The translations under genes and the position numbers were made by a program. Positions 15,746 through 22,943 of a stretch of DNA of 23,313 bases are shown here, one piece after another (the stretch's first letter is position 1; every line of letters begins with the position of its first letter). This DNA is from an uncultured Lachnospiraceae bacterium (GTDB lineage Bacteria > Bacillota > Clostridia > Lachnospirales > Lachnospiraceae), in contig CAJKWK010000048.1 of NCBI GenBank assembly GCA_905203555.1, positions 1 through 23,313 on the forward strand, given 5' to 3'. Below the pieces are notes generated by a model. The model was given only the letters and a program-made list of their open reading frames with translations. It was not told the origin of the DNA and ran no database searches.

Positions 15746-16576
15746 ATGAAAAAAAGAACGATTAGAGCACAGAGTGTGTTTCTGATTATATGTGTTTTGG
15801 GCTGTATTCTGGCAGGATGCAGTGGAAAAATGACTCCGAGAAAAATTGTAGATCAGATGCAAAAGAAGATTGCCGGAGTCTCTTCTTTTTCCAATAAGGT
15901 AGAACTTGATATTAAGATGGAAGAAGTTGTGCACTATACAAAGGTGACGATGGATATGTCGATGGAAAATACGATGGATCCAAAAGCGGGGCATGCAAAG
16001 GGAAATGCAGAAGTAGTACTGGGAGGCGTTCAGCTGGACAGTGAAATGGAAATATACCAGATTATGGAAGAGGGAAAGCAAGTGACTTACAGTGGTCTGG
16101 ATGGTCAGTGGAACAGGGAAACTGCTGAAAGCAGCAGTTCCGGAATTACTCTGGATACAAATCTGTTTACAGAAATCGGGGATTCCATGGATAAGTTTCG
16201 ATTGGCGGAACAACCGGTGGAGGTAGGTGGAAAAAACTGCTATGAAATGTATGGAAATGTAACCGGACAGCAGTTAGTAGGCGTTCTTGGCAGCCAGATG
16301 ATCCATGGCTTTGGGCTGGTAGAACTCCCGGATGACAGTGTGATTGCTGAATTGGAAATTCCGATTATTTTCGATGTATATCAGGAAGAATTACTGCCTG
16401 CACGTATGCAGGTAGATATGACAGAGGTTTTAAATACGCTTTACGATCAACTGGGAGAAAAAACGGATGTTTCGAATTATACGATTAAGCTGCTTTTTGA
16501 GGAATATAATCAGGTAAAGGAAATTCAGGTGCCTCAGGAAATACAGCAAAATGCAGTGCCAGTCAGTGAAATGTAA
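15746..16576 (+). CDS. Lipoprotein of unknown function
   Basis: 276 aa from ATG 15746. The ATG at 15734 sits almost on top of the purine-rich SD and gives an atypical MDNC start, so the later one is preferred. The signal peptide has basic KKR, a hydrophobic stretch and lipobox LAGC, with lipidated Cys25. The mature part is rich in beta-forming segments and starts with an SGKMTPRKIVDQM helix. It resembles secreted substrate- or lipid-binding proteins of the LppX/DUF6612 kind, but I cannot confirm this. It would be anchored to the outer face of the membrane. It is last in the pheA-DUF815 run and ends at a terminator shared with rqcH. Confidence 0.7.
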   Translation: MKKRTIRAQSVFLIICVLGCILAGCSGKMTPRKIVDQMQKKIAGVSSFSNKVELDIKMEEVVHYTKVTMDMSMENTMDPKAGHAKGNAEVVLGGVQLDSEMEIYQIMEEGKQVTYSGLDGQWNRETAESSSSGITLDTNLFTEIGDSMDKFRLAEQPVEVGGKNCYEMYGNVTGQQLVGVLGSQMIHGFGLVELPDDSVIAELEIPIIFDVYQEELLPARMQVDMTEVLNTLYDQLGEKTDVSNYTIKLLFEEYNQVKEIQVPQEIQQNAVPVSEM

Positions 16577-16590
16577 AAAAGAACAGAGAA

Positions 16591-16628
16591 AAGGAGACGG
16601 AATGAGTCAAAGCTCACTCAGTCTCCTT
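16591..16628. terminator. Terminator hairpin overlapping the end of rqcH
   Basis: AAGGAGAC (16591-16598) pairs with GTCTCCTT (16621-16628), with an inner GAGT/ACTC pair, then CTTCTTTGATTT on the plus strand. Read on the minus strand it is followed by TTTTCTCTGTTCTTTTTTA. The right arm lies inside the last rqcH codons and the stop (16618-16620) lies in the hairpin, so it ends both convergent transcripts. Confidence 0.75.
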
Positions 16629-18354
16629 CTTTGATTTCACTGATATCACTGTCAATGACCAGAGAATAATTGGTATAATATACAACAAATCCCGGTTTGC
16701 CGCCGGAAGGCTTTTTGACATGTTTCTTCTCGACATAATCAATTTCAATCTTATCTGCATTTCGCATACTGGAATAATAGGCTGCCAGACGTCCGGCCTC
16801 TTCAAATGTAGAATCCGGAAGTTCTTCTCCTTTTGTTTTGACGATCACATGAGAACCGGGCGCTTGCTTAGCATGAAACCACCAGTCGTTTCCGTTGGCA
16901 AAATGAAAGGTCAGTTCCTCATTTTGAAAGTTATTTTTCCCGACATACATATCATAACCATCACTGGAAATATAATGGAGTGGTTTATTTTTTATCCGCT
17001 GTTTCTTTTTTGTGAATTTACGTTTCATATATCCTGCTGCGATCAGTTCTTCTTTGATTTCTGCCAGATCTTCTTCACTTCTGGCAATATCCAGTGCAGT
17101 ACGCACAGATTCCAGATAGCGGATATCATCTGAAGTTTCCTGAATCAAAGAGGACAATGCCTCATAAGTTCGTTTCTGTTTATTATATTTATCAAAGTAT
17201 TTCTTGGCGTTTTCCTGAGGAGACAGCATTGGATCCAGAGGGATTTGAATCATTTCATTGGTATAATAATTAAAAGCCTCTAATGTTTTTGCTCCCTCTT
17301 CCAAGTTATATCCGTAGACATGGAGCAGTTCTCCGTAAATCTTATATTTGTCCCGGTTTTCCGTATCCTTTAACTGTTTTATCTGTAGATCATATTTTTT
17401 TCGATTTCGTTCCAAAGCGGTCTGCAGGATATGACGAAGATCCGAGGATTTCTGGCGAATCCGGGTGATGGTATTTTTTGCAGCATAATAAGTTTCAAGT
17501 ACATTGGAAATTTTGTCAAATTCAACACGCCGGTATTCTGTAAAATGGGTGAGTGGTAAGGAGGCAAATTCTTTTGGCTCTTTTCCAAGATAGTAAATAG
17601 CAGGGCGGAAAGCGCCTTCTTTTACATTGGTAAAATATAAGGTGAACTGGTTATATAAATGCTGCATAATATCAGCGGAAAGTTCTTTTGGAGGAAGAGA
17701 AGAATCGATCCCTGCAATAAAACAGATTTCTTCAGCGGTAACGGGGCTGATTCCGGTGAAACTAGTATAGATCGCTTTGGTAAGCGGCAAAGGTTTTTGC
17801 TGTAAAACTGCAGTAAACTCTTCCGGAGTGACAGACAGAGGATCTGCTTTTTCCATTGTATCCGGTATGAAATAAGTTCTGCCCGGAAGAACTTCTCGTA
17901 CAGAACTCATTTGTGCTGAGACATGCTTGATGCTGTCAATAATCGTACCGTCTTCTGTACAAAAGATCAGATTGCTGTGTTTTCCCATAATCTCAACGAT
18001 CAATTCTTTTCGGCAGAGGTCTCCCAGTTCGTTGAGATGTTCAATGGTAAAATGAATGATCCGTTCCAGTTTTGGCTGGTAAATATCTACAATCCTGCCG
18101 TTGGCGATATGCTTGCGGAGAAGCATACAAAAATTAGGCGCAGTCATGGGACTGGGCTTATTGTTTTCGGTTAAATATATCAAAGGAAGAGAAGCGCTGG
18201 CAGATAAATATAGTCTTCGCTGCCCGGAAGGTGATTTGATCGTGAGAAGAAGCTCATCAGTCTCCGGTTGTGCAATTTTCGCAATTCTTCCATTTAAAAG
18301 TTCAGATTTAAGTTCGTGGACAAGATTTGCAACCACGATTCCGTCAAATGCCAT
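16618..18354 (-). CDS. rqcH: Ribosome quality control factor RqcH (NFACT family)
   Basis: 578 aa, normal for bacterial Rqc2/RqcH. The NFACT-N domain (about 4-200) opens with MAFDGIVVANLVHEL. A long coiled-coil/HhH middle (about 270-430) follows. NFACT-R (about 445-560) has SSDGYDMYVGKNN, FHAKQAPGSHVIV and FEEAGRLAAYYS. RqcH binds stalled 50S subunits with peptidyl-tRNA and recruits tRNA-Ala to add C-terminal alanine tails that mark the chain for degradation. The catalytic Asp-Arg pair of B. subtilis RqcH (recalled as D97/R98) is Glu-Arg here (E97, R98). The gene is monocistronic by context, read from its own promoter. Confidence 0.95.
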   Translation of the reverse strand: MAFDGIVVANLVHELKSELLNGRIAKIAQPETDELLLTIKSPSGQRRLYLSASASLPLIYLTENNKPSPMTAPNFCMLLRKHIANGRIVDIYQPKLERIIHFTIEHLNELGDLCRKELIVEIMGKHSNLIFCTEDGTIIDSIKHVSAQMSSVREVLPGRTYFIPDTMEKADPLSVTPEEFTAVLQQKPLPLTKAIYTSFTGISPVTAEEICFIAGIDSSLPPKELSADIMQHLYNQFTLYFTNVKEGAFRPAIYYLGKEPKEFASLPLTHFTEYRRVEFDKISNVLETYYAAKNTITRIRQKSSDLRHILQTALERNRKKYDLQIKQLKDTENRDKYKIYGELLHVYGYNLEEGAKTLEAFNYYTNEMIQIPLDPMLSPQENAKKYFDKYNKQKRTYEALSSLIQETSDDIRYLESVRTALDIARSEEDLAEIKEELIAAGYMKRKFTKKKQRIKNKPLHYISSDGYDMYVGKNNFQNEELTFHFANGNDWWFHAKQAPGSHVIVKTKGEELPDSTFEEAGRLAAYYSSMRNADKIEIDYVEKKHVKKPSGGKPGFVVYYTNYSLVIDSDISEIKEGD

Positions 18355-18381
18355 AGTGTTACCTCCTGATTTTAAAGTCTA

Positions 18382-18410
18382 ATTATAGCATGATTCCGGG
18401 GGCGTCACAA
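18382..18410 (-). promoter_or_regulatory. Sigma-A promoter for rqcH
   Basis: On the minus strand: TTGTGA (18410-18405), 17-bp spacer, TATAAT (18387-18382). The TGC just before it makes an extended -10. An AGGAGG SD lies before the ATG at 18354, giving a leader of about 20 nt. Confidence 0.8.
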
Positions 18411-18464
18411 TATGGAAAGAGCGGAAAACTTTTTTTGAAGAAGTCAAAACTTCCCTTGCAGGAG

Positions 18465-18493
18465 TTGACCGAATAGGGGGTGTGCGTTATAAT
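18465..18493 (+). promoter_or_regulatory. Strong sigma-A promoter for the yicC-gmk-rpoZ cluster
   Basis: TTGACC (18465-18470), 17-bp spacer, perfect TATAAT (18488-18493). It overlaps the N-terminal extension of the longest possible yicC reading, which decides for the ATG at 18542. A small inverted repeat GAAGT-CAAA-ACTTC (18440-18453) lies just upstream. Confidence 0.87.
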
Positions 18494-18541
18494 GTGCACG
18501 AAGAAGCTATTGTAAAAATTACGAACACAGAGGATAAAATC

Positions 18542-19420
18542 ATGATAAAGAGTATGACAGGTTTTGGAAGATGCGAGTATCAGCAGGATTCCAAAAAATT
18601 TACAGTAGAGCTGAAAAGTGTGAATCATAGATATTTGGATGTAAATATCCGGATGCCTAAGAAATTAAATTTTTTCGAAACATCGATCCGTGCGCTTTTG
18701 AAGGAATATGCGACGCGTGGAAAAGTGGATATTTTTATTTCTTATGAGGATTCCGCAGAAGAACAGAAGGCGTTGAAGTATCATCCGGTACTGGCTGCAG
18801 AGTATGTGAAGTATTTTCGACAGATGAGCGAGGAGTTTGGAATAGAGGATGATCTGAGCGCATCCGTTTTGGCGCAGTGTCCGGAGGTACTGGTGATGGA
18901 GGCTCAGCCGGAGGACGAAGAGGAACTTTGGAAAGGGCTGAAAGCAGCGTTGGAAGGGGCATTTCAGCAGCTGGCAGAGACGAGGACTGTTGAGGGCGAA
19001 CATTTAAAGAAGGATATTTTAGAAAAACTGGAACATATGGAAAGTCTTGTTTCCAGAATCGAAGAACATTCTCCGGAAATTGTAGCGCAGTATCGGGCAA
19101 AGCTGGAAGAAAAGATGAAAGATCTTCTTGCAGATACACAGATTGAGGAAAGCCGTATTGCGGCAGAAGTTATTTTGTTCGCAGATAAGATATGTACAGA
19201 TGAAGAAATTGTCCGTTTGAAGAGTCATATTTCTCATATGAGAGATACTTTGGAACTGTCCGAGGGAATCGGACGAAAGCTGGACTTTATTGCACAGGAG
19301 ATGAACAGGGAAGCGAATACGACATTGTCAAAAGCAAATGATCTGGAAATTTCAAATTATGCGATTGATTTAAAGACAGAGATTGAAAAAGTAAGGGAAC
19401 AAATTCAGAATATCGAGTAG
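18542..19420 (+). CDS. yicC: YicC/YloC family endoribonuclease-like protein
   Basis: 292 aa from ATG 18542; a GTG at 18482 would start inside the promoter -10. The typical opening MIKSMTGFGR is present. The YicC-like N-terminal domain includes ELKSVNHRYLDVNIRMP, and the C-terminal DUF1732 has ITVRLKSHI-like EEIVRLKSHISHMRD, GRKLDFIAQEMNREANTTLSKA and the end EIEKVREQIQNIE. Members in E. coli and B. subtilis are reported endoribonucleases; metal-dependent RNA cleavage in the cytoplasm is expected. AGAGGA lies upstream. gmk begins 10 bp downstream. A remA/DUF370 gene, often found between the two in Firmicutes, is absent. Confidence 0.94.
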   Translation: MIKSMTGFGRCEYQQDSKKFTVELKSVNHRYLDVNIRMPKKLNFFETSIRALLKEYATRGKVDIFISYEDSAEEQKALKYHPVLAAEYVKYFRQMSEEFGIEDDLSASVLAQCPEVLVMEAQPEDEEELWKGLKAALEGAFQQLAETRTVEGEHLKKDILEKLEHMESLVSRIEEHSPEIVAQYRAKLEEKMKDLLADTQIEESRIAAEVILFADKICTDEEIVRLKSHISHMRDTLELSEGIGRKLDFIAQEMNREANTTLSKANDLEISNYAIDLKTEIEKVREQIQNIE

Positions 19421-19430
19421 GAGAAGAAGG

Positions 19431-20066
19431 ATGGAGAAGAAGGGAATCTTAATCGTAGTATCCGGATTTTCAGGAGCTGGCAAAGGAACTTTGATGAAAC
19501 GGATGCTGGAAAAGTATGAGGATCAGTATGCGCTTTCTATTTCTGCGACGACACGTAAGCCGCGGGAAGGGGAAGTAGACGGAAGAGAATATTTTTTCAA
19601 AACAAAAGAAGAATTTGAAAAAATGATTGCGAAAGCGGAATTGATAGAGTATGCTAAGTATGTGGAAAATTATTATGGAACGCCGAAAGCATACGTAGAA
19701 GAACAGCTGAATGCCGGAAAAGACGTTATATTGGAGATTGAAATTCAAGGAGCTTTGAAGGTGAAACAGGCATTTCCTGATACACTTCTATTATTTGTTG
19801 TGCCACCGAGTGCAGAAGAATTGAAGAAACGTTTGGTGGGCAGAGGTACAGAAAGTATGGATGTAATTCAGTCCAGACTGAGTCGGGCAGTAGAAGAGTC
19901 AGAGGGAATGGAAGCGTATGATTATCTGGTTGTTAATGATGAACTGGAGGCGTGCGTGGAAGTGATGCATGGGATTATCTGTGCGGAACATTTCAGAACG
20001 CAGAGAAATACGGCGTTTATAGAGCATTTAAAAGAAGGATTAAGAGGTCTGAAAGGAGAAAATTAA
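19431..20066 (+). CDS. gmk: Guanylate kinase
   Basis: 211 aa. P-loop GFSGAGKGT at 12-20, GMP-binding SATTRKPREGEVDGREYFF (about 38-56), EIEIQGALKVK and a lid segment RLVGRGTES. It phosphorylates GMP and dGMP with ATP, feeding GTP and controlling (p)ppGpp balance. It starts 10 bp after yicC with GGAG-type SD and ends 2 bp before the rpoZ start, so all three are cotranscribed. All core residues are intact. Confidence 0.97.
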   Translation: MEKKGILIVVSGFSGAGKGTLMKRMLEKYEDQYALSISATTRKPREGEVDGREYFFKTKEEFEKMIAKAELIEYAKYVENYYGTPKAYVEEQLNAGKDVILEIEIQGALKVKQAFPDTLLLFVVPPSAEELKKRLVGRGTESMDVIQSRLSRAVEESEGMEAYDYLVVNDELEACVEVMHGIICAEHFRTQRNTAFIEHLKEGLRGLKGEN

Positions 20067-20068
20067 AT

Positions 20069-20362
20069 ATGTTGCATCCATCTTATACAGATTTGATGAA
20101 GGTAGTAAATAAGGACGTTGAAGAGGGCGAAACAAAGGTAGTTAACAGCAGATATTCCATCGTTCTCGCAACTTCTAAAAGAGCAAGACAGATTATTGAT
20201 GGAGATGAGGCGATGGTAGATGCAAAAGCAGGGGCAAAACCATTGTCTGTTGCCATTGATGAGTTGAATAATGGAAAGTTAAAGATCCTTGCAGAAGGTG
20301 CACAGGAAGAAACAGAGGAGATTAGCGAAGAAACACCGGTGGAAGAAACGGTTGAAGAATAA
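20069..20362 (+). CDS. rpoZ: RNA polymerase omega subunit
   Basis: 97 aa starting 2 bp after the gmk stop, with AAAGGAG at about 20053-20058. Omega core features are YTDLMKVVN, SRYSIVLATSKRARQI and KPLSVAIDELNNGKL. This small subunit helps assemble and stabilise RNA polymerase through beta-prime. Its tail from about residue 73 is very acidic, with Glu in EETEEISEETPVEE, making it longer than the usual 60-70 residue Firmicutes form. Confidence 0.95.
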   Translation: MLHPSYTDLMKVVNKDVEEGETKVVNSRYSIVLATSKRARQIIDGDEAMVDAKAGAKPLSVAIDELNNGKLKILAEGAQEETEEISEETPVEETVEE

Positions 20363-20366
20363 GTCA

Positions 20367-20398
20367 AAAGGCAGATGCTACGTGTGGTATCTGCCTTT
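20367..20398 (+). terminator. Stem-loop after rpoZ, weak terminator or processing hairpin
   Basis: A perfect 10-bp stem AAAGGCAGAT (20367-20376) / ATCTGCCTTT (20389-20398) with a 12-nt loop begins just after the rpoZ stop. Only CTTT followed by CGAG comes after it, so it may terminate partially and reduce rimO-pgsA-pncC expression. Confidence 0.55.
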
Positions 20399-20436
20399 CG
20401 AGTAAAAATAGATAAATATCAAAGTGGAGATGTTTT

Positions 20437-21762
20437 ATGAAAATATTATTTATTTCACTCGGATGTGATAAGAACCTGACAGATACAGAGGCTATGTTAG
20501 GTCTTTTGACATCTGCGGGTTACGAAATGACAAATGATGAAACTGAGGCGGAGATCATCGTGATCAATACATGTTGTTTTATCCATGATGCAAAAGAAGA
20601 AAGTATCCAAAATATACTGGATATGGCAAAGTACAAAGAAAAAGGCAGTTTAAAGGCATTGATCGTTACCGGATGTCTGGCACAAAGATACCGACAGGAG
20701 ATTCTGGAGGAGATTCCTGAAGTGGATGCGGTACTTGGTACGACAGCATATGACCAGATTTTAGATGCGATCCGGAATGCTTTGGCGGGAACGCCTTCTG
20801 TGACAATGGAACCTTTGGATCTTCTCCCTCGGATTACTGCAAAACGACAGATTACAACAGGCGGACATTTTGCCTATTTGAAAATTGCAGAGGGATGTGA
20901 TAAGCATTGCACGTATTGCATTATTCCGAAGATCAGAGGTAGATTCCGGAGTGTTCCGATGGAACAATTGATTGAAGAAGCCCGGGAACTTGCAGAGCAA
21001 GGCGTGAAAGAACTGATACTAGTAGCGCAGGAGACAACATTGTATGGGAAAGATCTGTATGGAAAAAAGTCATTACATATTCTGCTGAGAGAATTATGTA
21101 AAATCAGCGGTATCCGTTGGATTCGCGTAATGTATTGTTATCCGGAAGAAATTTATGACGATTTGATCCAGGTGATAAAAGAAGAACCTAAGATCTGTCA
21201 TTATCTTGATCTTCCAATACAACATGCAAATGACGATATCTTAAAGCGGATGGGACGGAGAACTTCGAAACAGGAATTGATTGATATTATTACAAAACTG
21301 CGTCGTGAGATTCCGGATATATGTTTGAGAACAACTTTGATCACCGGATTTCCGGGAGAGACACAGGAACAGCACGAAGAGTTGTACCGTTTTGTAAATG
21401 AAATGGAATTTGACCGGCTGGGTGTTTTTACCTATTCACCGGAAGAGGATACTCCGGCGGCTGTGATGCCGGATCAGATTGATGAAGAAGTCAAGGAAGA
21501 CCGACAGGCTGAGCTGATGGAGCTGCAGCAGGAGATTGCTTTCGAGGCGGCAGAAAATATGACTGGAAGAGAAGTTCTTGTGATGATCGAAGGCAAAGTT
21601 GCAGACGAGGCAGTTTATGTAGGAAGAACATACCGGGATGCGCCTAACATTGACGGATTGATCTTTGTGGAGACAGGAGAAGAGCTGATGTCGGGAGATT
21701 TTGCAAAGGTGGAAGTGACCGGTGCGTTAGAGTATGATTTGATAGGAGGATTAGTAGAATGA
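20437..21762 (+). CDS. rimO: Ribosomal protein S12 methylthiotransferase RimO
   Basis: 441 aa. The N-terminal UPF0004 domain carries three cluster cysteines: C10 (SLGCDKNLTDTEAMLG), C46 (NTCCF) and C80 (VTGC). The radical SAM motif C154-xxx-C158-xx-C161 lies in GCDKHCTYC. A C-terminal TRAM domain (about 375-440) follows. The SLGCxKNxxDxE opening separates RimO from MiaB and MtaB. It adds a methylthio group to the Asp of ribosomal protein S12. The last bases overlap the pgsA start by four bases (ATGA), indicating translational coupling. Confidence 0.96.
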   Translation: MKILFISLGCDKNLTDTEAMLGLLTSAGYEMTNDETEAEIIVINTCCFIHDAKEESIQNILDMAKYKEKGSLKALIVTGCLAQRYRQEILEEIPEVDAVLGTTAYDQILDAIRNALAGTPSVTMEPLDLLPRITAKRQITTGGHFAYLKIAEGCDKHCTYCIIPKIRGRFRSVPMEQLIEEARELAEQGVKELILVAQETTLYGKDLYGKKSLHILLRELCKISGIRWIRVMYCYPEEIYDDLIQVIKEEPKICHYLDLPIQHANDDILKRMGRRTSKQELIDIITKLRREIPDICLRTTLITGFPGETQEQHEELYRFVNEMEFDRLGVFTYSPEEDTPAAVMPDQIDEEVKEDRQAELMELQQEIAFEAAENMTGREVLVMIEGKVADEAVYVGRTYRDAPNIDGLIFVETGEELMSGDFAKVEVTGALEYDLIGGLVE

Positions 21763-22301
21763 ATTTACCAAACAAATTAACAGTACTTAGAATCATTATG
21801 GTTCCGTTTTTTGTGTTCTTTATGTTGACAGATGTAGGAGGAGCGGCAAATAAGTGGATAGCGCTTGTTTTATTTTGCATTGCCAGTTTAACAGACCTTT
21901 TGGATGGAAAGATTGCAAGAAAATATAATCTGGTTACCAACTTTGGAAAGTTTATGGACCCTTTGGCGGACAAACTACTGGTATGTTCTGCTATGATCTG
22001 TCTGGTTGAAATGGAACAGCTTGCTGCATGGATCGTGATTGTGATCATAGCAAGAGAGTTTATCATTAGCGGATTCCGTCTGGTGGCTTCTGATAATGGA
22101 ATTGTTATTGCTGCAAGTTACTGGGGAAAGTTTAAAACAGTGTTCCAGATGGCGATGATTATCGTTTTAATTATGGATCTTGGCGGAATTTTTGACCTGA
22201 TCGGAAATGTTTTGATCTGGATTGCACTTGCTTTGACGATTATTTCCCTTATGGATTATGTTTTGAAAAATAAGCAAGTATTGACTGAGGGTGGAATGTA
22301 A
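21759..22301 (+). CDS. pgsA: CDP-diacylglycerol-glycerol-3-phosphate 3-phosphatidyltransferase
   Basis: 180 aa membrane protein. The CDP-alcohol phosphotransferase motif DLLDGKIARKYNLVTNFGKF followed by MDPLADK is complete (about 47-71). Four or more hydrophobic segments are visible. It joins CDP-diacylglycerol and glycerol-3-phosphate to phosphatidylglycerol phosphate. Its ATG overlaps the rimO stop and its TAA overlaps the next ATG (TAATG), so translation is coupled across three genes. It belongs to the same pathway as plsY and gpsA at the other end of the window. Confidence 0.96.
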   Translation: MNLPNKLTVLRIIMVPFFVFFMLTDVGGAANKWIALVLFCIASLTDLLDGKIARKYNLVTNFGKFMDPLADKLLVCSAMICLVEMEQLAAWIVIVIIAREFIISGFRLVASDNGIVIAASYWGKFKTVFQMAMIIVLIMDLGGIFDLIGNVLIWIALALTIISLMDYVLKNKQVLTEGGM

Positions 22302-22804
22302 TGAATCTTTTTGAAACGGATAGTCAGTGTCAATTGGAAGAACACCTGGTTTCATTACTAAAAGCTGGAAATATGACGGTGAGTACAGCAGAATCCTGTA
22401 CCGGAGGGTTGATCTCCGGAGCAATTATTAATGCTGCAGGGGCATCGGACGTGCTGTCGGAAAGTTATGTTACATATGCGAATGAAGCGAAGGAACGCCT
22501 GGTTGGAGTACGGCGTCAGACGCTGGAGCAATATGGGGCGGTCAGTGAAGAAACGGCCCGGGAAATGGCTTCTGGTGCAGCAGCGGCAGCCGGGAGCAGC
22601 GTTGGCATAAGTTCTACAGGAATTGCAGGGCCGGGAGGCGGAACAAAAGAGAAACCGGTGGGACTGGTGTATATTGGCTGTTCTATAGAAGGAGTGGTGC
22701 AGGTGAAAAAATGTATGTTTTCAGGGAACAGAATGGAAAATCGTCTGCATACTGTGGAAGAGGCATTGAAATTAGCTATTCAGATGTTGGAAGCAAAGAA
22801 ATAG
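22301..22804 (+). CDS. pncC: CinA C-terminal domain protein, nicotinamide-nucleotide amidase type
   Basis: 167 aa, a stand-alone CinA C-terminal domain. The signature STAESCTGGLISG (28-40) has S32, the likely nucleophile, and GIAGPGGGTKEKPVGLVYIG completes the active site. The NMN amidase (PncC) deamidates nicotinamide mononucleotide to recycle pyridine nucleotides. Full-length CinA also has an N-terminal MoCF-type domain, absent here. It overlaps pgsA by one base (TAATG). recA, often next to cinA, does not follow. Confidence 0.93.
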   Translation: MNLFETDSQCQLEEHLVSLLKAGNMTVSTAESCTGGLISGAIINAAGASDVLSESYVTYANEAKERLVGVRRQTLEQYGAVSEETAREMASGAAAAAGSSVGISSTGIAGPGGGTKEKPVGLVYIGCSIEGVVQVKKCMFSGNRMENRLHTVEEALKLAIQMLEAKK

Positions 22805-22838
22805 TTTTAAGAATGTCAAAACTTGTAGAAAGTGACAA

Positions 22839-22867
22839 TTGACGTAGAGAGATTTTTGTGCGACAAT
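22839..22867 (+). promoter_or_regulatory. Candidate promoter for the iron-sulfur scaffold-like gene
   Basis: TTGACG (22839-22844), 17-bp spacer, GACAAT (22862-22867, four of six). It leaves about a 70-nt leader before ATG 22944. Weak -10, so only a candidate. Confidence 0.45.
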
Positions 22868-22943
22868 AAAAATAAGTGTGATGTTAAATTTTTATCAACA
22901 TTATACAGGAGAAAAATCATTCATATTTGAAAGGAGTATTAAC

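Noticed and set aside
15665..16213. 182-aa open frame on the minus strand opposite the lipoprotein
   Set aside because: Antisense to the lipoprotein gene and the DUF815 end, rich in His, Phe and Ser as expected from a complementary frame.
18482..18541. Longer start for yicC from GTG 18482
   Set aside because: It begins inside the -10 region of the strong promoter (18488-18493), so the RNA would not contain it.
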